Shown: positions 1 to 7,321 of the stretch, piece by piece
How the letters are laid out: each line of letters begins with the position of its first letter
Position numbering within the stretch: position 1 is the first letter of the stretch
Assembly: GCA_036381255.1 (NCBI GenBank)
Contig: DASVDG010000094.1
Coordinates: 5,225-69,224, forward strand
Direction: 5' to 3'
DNA from: CALBZE01 sp036381255
Lineage (GTDB): Bacteria; Gemmatimonadota; Gemmatimonadetes; Longimicrobiales; RSA9
Length of the DNA stretch: 64,000 nt
Made by a program: the position numbers and the translations under genes
Notes under the pieces: generated by a model
Databases searched by the model: none
The model's input: the letters and a program-made list of their open reading frames with translations, nothing else
What the model was told of the DNA's origin: nothing

Positions 1-2
1 CG

Positions 3-371
3 GTCGTGCGGATCGCGGCGGGACTTCTGTTCATGGAGCACGGCGCCCAGAAGCTGTTCGGGTGGCTGGGCGGCATGGGGCAGCCGGGCGCGACGGCGGA
101 GCTGTTCTCGATGATGGGACTCGCCGGGGTGCTCGAGTTCTTCGGCGGGCTGCTGATCGTGCTGGGCCTGCTGACGCGCCCGGTGGCGGTGGTCCTGGTG
201 CTCGAGATGCTCGCGGCGTACGCGATGGGTCACATGCGCCAGGCGCTGTTCCCGGTTCAGAACGGCGGCGAGCTGGCGCTGCTGTACGCCAGCATCTTCG
301 CGCTCTTCGCCGCGACCGGCGCCGGCCCCGCGAGCGTCGACGGCGCGCTGGCCCGGCGGAAGCGCATCTGA
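3..371 (+). CDS. DoxX family membrane protein (5' end outside window)
   Basis: The frame is open to the window edge, so the true start probably lies upstream; a GTG at position 6 is the first possible start inside the window. The visible 121 residues have three or four hydrophobic segments, an early MEHGAQKLFGWLGG motif and a G-rich second helix (GLAGVLEFFGGLLIVLG), which is the usual DoxX/DoxD pattern. Members are small inner-membrane proteins of about 130-150 aa linked to thiosulfate oxidation or redox homeostasis; the precise role here is unknown. The C-terminus (RRKRI) is basic and presumably cytoplasmic. No downstream gene is close on the same strand. Confidence 0.8.
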   Translation, partial: VVRIAAGLLFMEHGAQKLFGWLGGMGQPGATAELFSMMGLAGVLEFFGGLLIVLGLLTRPVAVVLVLEMLAAYAMGHMRQALFPVQNGGELALLYASIFALFAATGAGPASVDGALARRKRI

Positions 372-565
372 CCCCGGATCCGCCGGGACGCCGAAGCGGG
401 TAGCGCGGGCGGGGGTGCCCCGCAGCGTACGTTGCGCGCCGGGCGCCAGCGCGCCCGGAGCGGTCCACCCGCGCCGAAGCGCGGCCGGCCGTGTGGCCGG
501 CCGCGCAATATTTTCGTAGCGACGAACGGTGTGCGCGGCGGCGCACCCGGGAGCGATGGGTACGG

Positions 566-713
566 AAGTTGTTCGATGTCGTGGAAATGCGGGGCGTGAC
601 ACTGCGGAACCGGATCGGGATCTCATCGATGGGTCAGTACTCGAGCGGAGCCGGGTTCGTGAGCGACGGGCGCGTGGTGTGCCTCGGCGTGGTGGCGGCC
701 GGGGGTGCGGGGT
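566..713 (+). pseudogene. Remnant of an Old Yellow Enzyme (NADH:flavin oxidoreductase) N-terminus
   Basis: Reading in the frame of the downstream DUF5715 gene, about 50 residues match the conserved N-terminus of YqjM-like Old Yellow Enzymes: KLFDVVEMRGVTLRNRIG, then SSMGQYSSGAGFVSD, then LGVVAAGGAG. The family normally reads LFxPLxIRGVTLRNRI, SPMCQYSA.DGFxTDWH and LGSRAVGGAG. The match stops abruptly, there is no in-frame ATG before it, the active-site region Cys is Gly, and the remaining TIM barrel is absent. I read it as a relic of an OYE gene whose 3' part was deleted. The resemblance is seen directly; the history is inferred. Confidence 0.6.
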
Positions 714-1579
714 CGGCCCGGGGCGGCCGCTTCGCGATCGCGCTGGCGGCCGCGATCGCGGCCGCCGCGGTGACGGGGTGCGTGGAGCGCCGGGAGCCGG
801 CCGCCCGCGAATCGATCGACGCGACGCTGCGCGCCCGGGTGGAACGCGTGCTGGAGTGGAACGGGCATCGGATCGACCGGCGCGCCGAGGCGATCGACGA
901 GATCTTCCAACCACTCCCGCTGCTCACGGCGGCGGAGGAGTCGGCGCTCCGGCGTTACGGCAACGACGCGCACCTCGCCCGGGCGCGCCGCCTCGGCGTG
1001 CCGCGCCCGTCGAGCGAGGCCGAGGTGGATTCGCTCCGTGCGGCGGGGCGGCTGGTCGAGCTCGCGGCGGAGACGCGGCACTGGGTGGTCCGGGAGCTGG
1101 ACCATTCGCTGCCGTACGTGACGCCCGATGTCGTGGCGCTGCTCGAGGAGATCGGCGAGCGATTCCACGCGCGGCTGGCCGAGCTGGGCGTGCCCCCGTA
1201 CCGTCTCGAGATCACGTCCGTGCTCCGCACCGCGGCGGCGCAGCGGGATCTGCGGCGCACGAACGCGAACGCGGCGCGCGGGGTGAGCGCGCACGAGTAC
1301 GGGACCACCGTGGACGTGGCGTACAGCGCGTACGCGGCGCCGTCGGACCCGATCGTCCCGATCGACGCCGCCGGCGCGCGCTGGCTCGAGCGGCCTCTCG
1401 AGACATACGCCCGGGCCCGGGCGGAGCTGGTCGCCGCGCGCCGCTCGCGCGAGCTCCAGGCGATCCTCGGCGACGTGCTGAGGGAGCTCCAGGCCGAGGG
1501 CAAGGTGCGCGTCACGCTGGAGCGGCGTCAGCCGGTGTACCACCTCACGGTGGCGACCCGGTTCGACGACGACGCCTGA
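629..1579 (+). CDS. DUF5715 family lipoprotein, M15/VanY-like peptidase motif
   Basis: The mature part starts after a lipobox-like segment (AIAAAAVTGC) and carries SVLRTAAAQRDLRRTN and SAHEYGTTVDVAY. The S-x-H-x-x-G-x-x-x-D pattern and a late His (PVYHLTV) resemble the zinc ligands of D-Ala-D-Ala carboxypeptidases (M15/VanY), so a periplasmic cell-wall peptidase role is plausible but not proven. The start is uncertain. ATG 629 lies inside the Old Yellow Enzyme-like stretch; GTG codons at 674, 677, 689 and 692 would give a more normal lipoprotein signal (MAAGGAGSARGGRFAIALA). I give the ATG but favour a GTG biologically. The upstream 257 bp hold only the remnant. Confidence 0.7.
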   Translation: MGQYSSGAGFVSDGRVVCLGVVAAGGAGSARGGRFAIALAAAIAAAAVTGCVERREPAARESIDATLRARVERVLEWNGHRIDRRAEAIDEIFQPLPLLTAAEESALRRYGNDAHLARARRLGVPRPSSEAEVDSLRAAGRLVELAAETRHWVVRELDHSLPYVTPDVVALLEEIGERFHARLAELGVPPYRLEITSVLRTAAAQRDLRRTNANAARGVSAHEYGTTVDVAYSAYAAPSDPIVPIDAAGARWLERPLETYARARAELVAARRSRELQAILGDVLRELQAEGKVRVTLERRQPVYHLTVATRFDDDA

Positions 1580-1616
1580 CCCCGCGAAGGCATCGCGGCG
1601 GCCGCACGCCTACCGC

Positions 1617-2114
1617 TCAACCACACTCCTGCACGCGCTCCCGCTCCACGAACGTGACCGGGAGCCGCCCGGCGGCGATCCGCGCCACGTAGACCGGCGC
1701 GGTCAGCGCCTGCGCGGTGATGCACCCGGGGCCCGGCCGCGTTTCGACGACGACGACGGTGAGCGCGTCCTGCGTCCGGTAGACCCCCGCGATCTCGATC
1801 GCGTAGCCGCCCGTCGGCCGCCGTCCCATCGCCGCCACGATCACCCGCTCGCGGTCGAAGTCCACCGCAGGCGCGGCGGGGCGCGGCGCCCGGTTCGCCG
1901 TGAGCTCCGCCCAGAACGCCCGCCACGCCGCCTCCGTCGTGATCACCTCGCGGCGCCGCGTCTCGATGCCGCTGTGCGTCTCCTGGACGATCCGTTCCAT
2001 TCGCACCTCCGTGGCGCCGGCCGGGGGGGCCGTGTCATCGGCCCCGCTGGCGGTGCACCCGGCCGCGATCGCGATCACGACGACGGCCGGCGTGTGAAGG
2101 CGATGCCGGTACAT
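1617..2114 (-). CDS. PrcB-domain (protease complex subunit-like) lipoprotein
   Basis: 165 aa. It begins MYRHRLHTPAVVVIAIAAGC, a lipoprotein signal with Cys at about residue 20. The rest matches the PrcB C-terminal-type domain: VITTEAAWRAFWAEL, then FDRERVIVAAMGRRPTGGYAI, then a beta-rich tail with CITAQALTAPVYV. The R-P-T-G-G-Y element is the hallmark. PrcB was named from the Treponema dentilisin complex, but most members are stand-alone secreted proteins of unknown role. A GAGGGGGGAC site precedes the chosen ATG with good spacing. It is convergent with the DUF5715 gene, with 37 bp between stops. Confidence 0.8.
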   Translation of the reverse strand: MYRHRLHTPAVVVIAIAAGCTASGADDTAPPAGATEVRMERIVQETHSGIETRRREVITTEAAWRAFWAELTANRAPRPAAPAVDFDRERVIVAAMGRRPTGGYAIEIAGVYRTQDALTVVVVETRPGPGCITAQALTAPVYVARIAAGRLPVTFVERERVQECG

Positions 2115-2531
2115 GTCGCGTCCCCCCTCAGCGCTGTACACCATCGTCTGCCGCCCCGCTGCACGACCCGCGCCCGTTCCGGCCGCGGCTCCGCACGGTA
2201 GGCCACGAGCGCCCGTGAACGCACGCGGCGCTCCCGTCATCGGAACGCGTTTCCGCCCCACGGAAAAATAGTGGCAGTCGCCGCGGCGGCGCGGGCGGTC
2301 GGCGGCGGGTGCCGATCGCGGCGCGCCGACCGCAGCGCACGTGGTGCGTCGCTCAACTGACGACACTCCAGCGGCTTGCGCCGACACCACCCGCGTGGCG
2401 CGGGGATCCGCGCCCGCCCGCCGTCGCCGGCCGGAGACCGGTACGATGCATGCACACCGACCGGCCCCGTCCGTACCGGGTCGGCCCGTCGCCGACGGCG
2501 CCGGCCAGGTCCCGACGATGGGGGGGCCCGA
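2115..2531. other. 417-bp intergenic region without a recognisable gene
   Basis: This gap between the divergent PrcB-like gene and the small HTH gene is very GC-rich. Long open frames run through both strands, but none has a convincing start site or protein-like composition. I find no clear promoter pair. A purine-rich GATGGGGGGG at 2517-2526 serves as the ribosome-binding region of the HTH gene. Confidence 0.4.
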
Positions 2532-2786
2532 ATGAGTGAACCAAGACCGATCGATTGCACGACTCAGCGCCTCATCGGAGCGCTGACGCTGAGCCGGGCG
2601 CAGCTCGCAGAGCTCGTGAGCGTGAGCACCGGCACGCTCTACTCCTGGGCGACCGGGCGGCGCCGGCCCGGCCCGGAGAACGCCGCGCGCCTCGTGGAGG
2701 TCGCGGAACGGCATGCCGAGCTGATCGCGTTCCAGGCGGCCGAGATCGCGCGGACGCTGTGGCCCGACGGCGCGCGCCCGCGCTGA
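2532..2786 (+). CDS. Small helix-turn-helix protein
   Basis: 84 aa. Residues about 18-45 (LTLSRAQLAELVSVSTGTLY, then SWATGRRRPGPENAARL) form a typical XRE/Cro-type helix-turn-helix followed by a helical tail with many Ala and Glu. There is no other domain, so it could be a small DNA-binding regulator or a dimerising antirepressor. Its position 200 bp before the sensor kinase gene, on the same strand, might mean it regulates that gene, but a separate promoter candidate lies between them. The ATG is preceded by a G-rich Shine-Dalgarno-like run. Confidence 0.65.
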   Translation: MSEPRPIDCTTQRLIGALTLSRAQLAELVSVSTGTLYSWATGRRRPGPENAARLVEVAERHAELIAFQAAEIARTLWPDGARPR

Positions 2787-2794
2787 ATTTTCCC

Positions 2795-2823
2795 TTGACG
2801 ACATCTCCGGCAGTCGTTACGCT
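2795..2823 (+). promoter_or_regulatory. Candidate sigma70 promoter of the sensor kinase gene
   Basis: TTGACG at 2795-2800, 17 bp, then TACGCT at 2818-2823. It sits just after the HTH gene stop in a short AT-richer patch and about 160 bp before the kinase ATG. Confidence 0.5.
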
Positions 2824-2985
2824 TTTCCGTACAGCGCTGTCGTTCGATCGCCCCGGCAGCGTATTCCTCGAGCGAGCGCGCCGGTCTCGCCGGTTTTCGC
2901 GCCGACGCGCCCGCCGATGGACGTCGGAGCCGTTGGTCCCAGCTCAACGGGGGCCCTGCTCGACGCTGGGCCCTGGGAGGCGGGG

Positions 2986-5871
2986 ATGTCCAGTCGAGCC
3001 TACGTCTCGGATCGCGCTCCGTACGTGCCGGACGCCGGCATGCCCCCACCCCTTTCGGATCCCCATTCGAACCATCTCTGTCTGATCGGCGACGATCCCG
3101 CGGCGACGTACTCGGATGCGGTGAACTTCCTCGTGCGCGGATTGGACCACGGCGAGCGCGCCGTGTTCGTCTGCGACGGCGCCAGGCGCGATGAGGTCGA
3201 TCGTGCGTTCGCGGCGGCGGGCATCGACGTCGCGGCCGAGGTGGAACGCGGGGCGCTGCGGCTCCTGGCGCCGACCGACGGCACGGCGCGCGATGAGGGT
3301 GCGGCCGATTCGCTGGTCGAGCGGTGCCGGGCGGACGCCCTCGGCGCGGCCGCGGCCGGCCTCGCCGGCGTGCGGGTGGCGCTGGACGTGGGGTGCGCGC
3401 GGTCCGGGCCGGCGCCGATCGAGCGGCTCATCGATTGGGAGGCGCGGGTGGGCGCGATCTCGCTGGAGGTGCCGCAGACGTCCGTCCTCTGCCTGTACGA
3501 CCGGGCCCGGTTCCCGGCCGTCGAGCTCGAGCGCGTCCTTGGCCGTCACCCGGCGGTCGTACTCGGCGGCCGGGTCTGTCCGAATCCGTACTTCGAGCCG
3601 GACCCGGCGGACGTGCCGGCCGGGGCCGCGGCCCGCCTCACCTGGAAGCTCGACGGGGTCCGGCGGCTGCGCGAGGTGGAGGAGGATCGCGGACGGCTCA
3701 TGCAGCGCGCGCATCGCCTGGAGGTCGAGCGACGGATGTCGCGCCGCGCGGAGGCCGCGCTCGAGCGTATGCGGCAGCTCCAGGACATCACGGCCGCGAT
3801 CGCGGGCGCGTTGACGGAGCAGGAGGTCATCGCCGCGCTGGCCGAGCGCACGCTGGAGGCGCTGGGCGCGCGTGCGATCGCGGTCGTCGGCGCGTCGACG
3901 GATTCGGCGGCGCCGGAGCTGCTCCACACCCTCGGCTGGCCGTGGGAGCAGGCGCTCGAGTACCGCCGGCTGTCGTTCCCGGACGCCTCTCTCGTCTGCG
4001 AAGCGATGCGCAGTCGAGAACCCGCGTTCGTGCCGACCGTCGCCGAGTACGGCGCGCGGTACCCTCACCTCGAGCGGATCCGCCGGCTCCTCGGCTCCGG
4101 TTCGACGCTCGTGATCCCCCTCATCGGCAAGGACCGGGTGCTCGGCGCCGTCCAGCTCGCGTTCGGCGACGTCCGCGAGTTCACGGACGAGGACCACGGC
4201 TTCGCGGCGACGCTCGGGCACCTCGCGGGCCAGGCGATCGAGCGCGCCCGGATGTACGGTGCGGTCCGCGCCAGCGAGGACCGGTTCCGCGTCGCGCAGG
4301 AGCTCTCGCTCGACGGCTTCTCGATCCTGCGGTCGGTCCGCAACGACGTGGGCGAGGTCGAGGACTTCATCTGGGAGTACGCCAACCCCGCGATCGGCCG
4401 GATGCTCCGGCGCGACCCGTCGGAGCTCGTGGGCCGGCGGATGCTCGAAGTCTTTTCCGGGCACCCCGACTGGGAGCTGCACGACCAGCTGGTCCACGTG
4501 GTGGAGACGGGGGCGCCGCTCCAGGTGGAGCGGTTCTACGACGCCGACGACCTTCGAGGCTGGTTCCGCAGCACGGCCGTCCGCCTCGGCGACGGCATCG
4601 CGATGTCGCTCTCGGACATCACGGAGCGGAAGCGCGCGGAGGAGCAGACGCGGATCCACGCGGTGCGCAGCCGGGTCCTGGCCGAGGCGGCGCGCGCGTT
4701 CGCCGAGGCGCGGCTCGAGGGCGCGGCCATCCTGGACCGGCTCGCGGAGAGCCTCGCACTCCACGTCCGCGACCTGTGCGTCATCCTCCTCGCCTCGGCC
4801 GACGGCCACCGGCTCGACGTCGCGGCCGTTCGACACGGCGATGCCGAGGTCACGCGGGTCCTGCGCGACCGGGCCACCGGCCCGATGAGCGTGGAGCGCG
4901 GCCTCGCCGCCTGGGCCGTCCGCTCCGACCGGACCCTCGTCATCGACGCGCCGGGCCGCGACCGGCTCGAATCGATCCTGCCCGCTCCACTCGTCGCGTA
5001 CGTCGACCGGTACGGCGCAAGCAGTCTCCTCGTCAAGCCGCTCCTCGTCTGCGGCAAGCCGGTGGGCGCGCTCCTGCTCCTGCGCGCCGGCGGTAGCGCG
5101 ACCTACGGCAATGCCGACCGCCAGCTCGCGGACGAGATCGCCGCTTGCGCCAGCTTCGCCATCGACAATGCCCGGCTGTACCACGAGGCACAGGAGGCGA
5201 TCCGCACGCGCGACGAGGTGCTCCGCATCGTCGCCCACGACCTGCGGAGCCCGCTCAACACCATCTCGATGTCGGTCCGGCTGCTGCGGGACCGGATCGC
5301 CCAGGGCACGGACGGTGAGAAGTACCTCCACGTGATCGGCCGGTCCACCACGCACATGGCGCGGCTGATCGATGACCTGCTCGACGTCGCGCGGATCGAG
5401 GCGGGCGAGCTGGCGGTCGAGATCGAGAAGCTGGCCGCCGCGCCGCTCGTGGCGGAGGCGGTCGACATGCACCGCGACCTCGCGGCGGAGCGAGGCCTGG
5501 AGCTCCGCGTCGAGATCGCCGAGGACCTGCCACCCATCGCCGCGGACCGGGAGCGCATCATCCAGGTGTTCGCGAACCTGCTGGGAAACGCCATCAAGTT
5601 CACGCCGGCCGGCGGCGGGATCCGCGTCTCGGTCGAACGGCTGCCGGACGCGCTGGTCTTCTCGGTGTCCGATACCGGGCCCGGGATCACGCCGGACCAG
5701 ATCGGGCTCATCTTCGACCGCTTCTGGCAGGCGAGCCGCGCGCGCCGCGCCGGCGCCGGGCTCGGCCTGGCCATCGCGAAGGGGATCGTGGAGGCCCACA
5801 AGGGCCGCATCTGGGCGGAGAGCGAGCCGGGACGGGGAAGCACGTTCTCGTTCACCGTCCCGGTCGCTTAG
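2986..5871 (+). CDS. Multi-sensor histidine kinase (MEDS-GAF-PAS-GAF-HisKA-HATPase)
   Basis: 961 aa, soluble, no membrane segment. Residues about 28-205 resemble the MEDS sensory domain (SNHLCLIGD, AVFVCDGARRDEVDRAF, SVLCLYDRARF). A coiled coil and a GAF domain (about 265-410), a PAS domain (about 425-545, ending LSDITERKRAEE) and a second GAF (about 565-725) follow. HisKA has VAHDLRSPL with phospho-acceptor His near 751; the ATPase domain has ANLLGNAIKFTPAGG (N box), SDTGPGI (G1), FDRFWQ (F) and GAGLGLAIAKGI (G2). Thus it is a catalytically complete cytoplasmic sensor kinase. MEDS domains occur in regulators of one-carbon and hydrocarbon metabolism; the ligand here is unknown. No response regulator is adjacent. 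GGGAGG is five bases before the chosen ATG. Confidence 0.9.
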   Translation: MSSRAYVSDRAPYVPDAGMPPPLSDPHSNHLCLIGDDPAATYSDAVNFLVRGLDHGERAVFVCDGARRDEVDRAFAAAGIDVAAEVERGALRLLAPTDGTARDEGAADSLVERCRADALGAAAAGLAGVRVALDVGCARSGPAPIERLIDWEARVGAISLEVPQTSVLCLYDRARFPAVELERVLGRHPAVVLGGRVCPNPYFEPDPADVPAGAAARLTWKLDGVRRLREVEEDRGRLMQRAHRLEVERRMSRRAEAALERMRQLQDITAAIAGALTEQEVIAALAERTLEALGARAIAVVGASTDSAAPELLHTLGWPWEQALEYRRLSFPDASLVCEAMRSREPAFVPTVAEYGARYPHLERIRRLLGSGSTLVIPLIGKDRVLGAVQLAFGDVREFTDEDHGFAATLGHLAGQAIERARMYGAVRASEDRFRVAQELSLDGFSILRSVRNDVGEVEDFIWEYANPAIGRMLRRDPSELVGRRMLEVFSGHPDWELHDQLVHVVETGAPLQVERFYDADDLRGWFRSTAVRLGDGIAMSLSDITERKRAEEQTRIHAVRSRVLAEAARAFAEARLEGAAILDRLAESLALHVRDLCVILLASADGHRLDVAAVRHGDAEVTRVLRDRATGPMSVERGLAAWAVRSDRTLVIDAPGRDRLESILPAPLVAYVDRYGASSLLVKPLLVCGKPVGALLLLRAGGSATYGNADRQLADEIAACASFAIDNARLYHEAQEAIRTRDEVLRIVAHDLRSPLNTISMSVRLLRDRIAQGTDGEKYLHVIGRSTTHMARLIDDLLDVARIEAGELAVEIEKLAAAPLVAEAVDMHRDLAAERGLELRVEIAEDLPPIAADRERIIQVFANLLGNAIKFTPAGGGIRVSVERLPDALVFSVSDTGPGITPDQIGLIFDRFWQASRARRAGAGLGLAIAKGIVEAHKGRIWAESEPGRGSTFSFTVPVA

Positions 5872-5890
5872 ACGCCGGCTGCCGCAGGCG

Positions 5891-7093
5891 TTACGGCGTG
5901 GCGCCGCCCGCCGGCACGGCCAGGGCTTCGCGTGCCGCGTCGATCGCGGCACGGCCATCCGCGGCGTGGCCCTCTGCGGTCAGCACCGCGGCCAGCGCCT
6001 CGAGCGCGTGCTCGATGTTCTGCCACCGGCAGCTGTGCCCCATCAGCCCGATGCGCCACACCTTGCCCGCCAGGTTGCCGAGCCCGGCGCCGACCTCGAG
6101 CCGGTGCTCCTCGAGCAGCCGACGGCGCACCCGCGCCTCGTCGATGCCGTCCGGCACCGTGACCAGGTTGAGCTGCGGGATCCGCTCGGCTTCCGGGACG
6201 ATGGTGCCCAGGCCGAGCACGTCCAGCCCGGCGCGTAACGCCACGTGGTTCGCCCGGTGGCGCGCCCACGCGTTCTCGATCCCCTCCTCCCGCACCGCCA
6301 GCAGCGCCTCGTGCAGTCCGTAGAGCGCGTTGATCGGCGCCGTGTGGTGGTATGACCGCTTCCCTTCGCCGCTCCAGTAGGACATCACGAGCGTGAGATC
6401 CATGAACCAGCTCTGCACCGGCGTCTTGCGGGCGCGCACCTTGTCCAGCGCGCGCTCACTCAGCGTGATCGGCGCCAGGCCGGGCGCGCAGGACAGGCAC
6501 TTCTGCGTGCCGGAGTAGACGGCATCGAGCCCCCACTCGTCGACCTCGAGCGGCGAGCCGCCGAGCGACGTGACCGCGTCCACGATCGTGACGCAGTCGT
6601 GTCGCCGGGCGATCTCCGCGAGCGTCTTCGCGTCGGAGAGCGCACCCGTCGACGTCTCCGCGTGGACGAACGCGACGACTTTCGCGTCCGGGTGTGCGGC
6701 CAGCGTCGCCTCGAGCTTGGCCGGGTCGACCGCCCGGCCCCAGGGATCCTCGACCCCGACCACCGTGCCGCCGCAGCGTTCAGCCATCGACTTCAGCCGC
6801 CCGCCGAACGCGCCGTTCAGGCACACGACCACCTTGTCGCCCGGCTCGACCAGGTTGACGACGCAGCTTTCCATCCCCGTCGTCCCGGGGCCGGAAACGG
6901 GCATGGTCAACGCGTTGGAGGTTCGGAACACGTAGCGCAGCAGGTCCTTGATCTCCTCCATCAGCTCGACGAAGGCCGGGTCCAGGTGCCCGATGGTCGG
7001 GCGCGCCATGGCCTGGAGCACGCGCTCGGGCACATCCGAGGGCCCGGGGCCCATGAGGATCCGGGTCGGGGCGGTGAACGATCGATGTTCCAT
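5891..7093 (-). CDS. Alanine-glyoxylate-type aminotransferase (class V)
   Basis: 400 aa, normal family length. It has the AGXT-type start (RILMGPGPSDVPERVLQAM, then RPTIGHLDPAF), the PLP-phosphate-binding SGPGTTGMES, Asp in TIVDAVTSLGG and the Schiff-base Lys in SGTQKCLSCAPGL (about residue 198). The family transfers amino groups from Ala or Ser to glyoxylate and feeds the serine/glycine pool; substrate choice cannot be told from the sequence. It is convergent with the histidine kinase (19 bp between stops). A minus-strand promoter is recognisable at 7167-7195, giving a leader of about 67 nt. Confidence 0.88.
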   Translation of the reverse strand: MEHRSFTAPTRILMGPGPSDVPERVLQAMARPTIGHLDPAFVELMEEIKDLLRYVFRTSNALTMPVSGPGTTGMESCVVNLVEPGDKVVVCLNGAFGGRLKSMAERCGGTVVGVEDPWGRAVDPAKLEATLAAHPDAKVVAFVHAETSTGALSDAKTLAEIARRHDCVTIVDAVTSLGGSPLEVDEWGLDAVYSGTQKCLSCAPGLAPITLSERALDKVRARKTPVQSWFMDLTLVMSYWSGEGKRSYHHTAPINALYGLHEALLAVREEGIENAWARHRANHVALRAGLDVLGLGTIVPEAERIPQLNLVTVPDGIDEARVRRRLLEEHRLEVGAGLGNLAGKVWRIGLMGHSCRWQNIEHALEALAAVLTAEGHAADGRAAIDAAREALAVPAGGATP

Positions 7094-7166
7094 TGCGATT
7101 CGCGGGTTCGAGGATCATGCCGTGCGGCTCCCGAGCGGACGAGTGCTGCGGCTCGAGGCCGGTCGT

Positions 7167-7195
7167 ATTATGGCAGCCGGTGGCGACATTGCCAA
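7167..7195 (-). promoter_or_regulatory. Candidate promoter of the class V aminotransferase
   Basis: On the minus strand TTGGCA (7190-7195), 17 bp, CATAAT (7167-7172). It lies in the 228-bp gap between the two aminotransferase genes, with the start codon at 7093. Confidence 0.5.
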
Positions 7196-7321
7196 GCCGG
7201 GCCTCCCGTCGGGCACGGCGCGCCGGGCACCCCCGGCTCGCCGCAGCCTGCCGGGACCGGGCGTCGCTAGAACCGAAAGGAATTTCCTGCCGAGCCGGGC
7301 ATCGGGCGCCCGGGCCGCGCA

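Noticed and set aside
2944..5958. 1004-codon open frame on the minus strand opposite the histidine kinase
   Set aside because: It is a GC-driven shadow: composition is Arg/Asp/His/Val-rich with no motifs, while the plus strand encodes a complete kinase.
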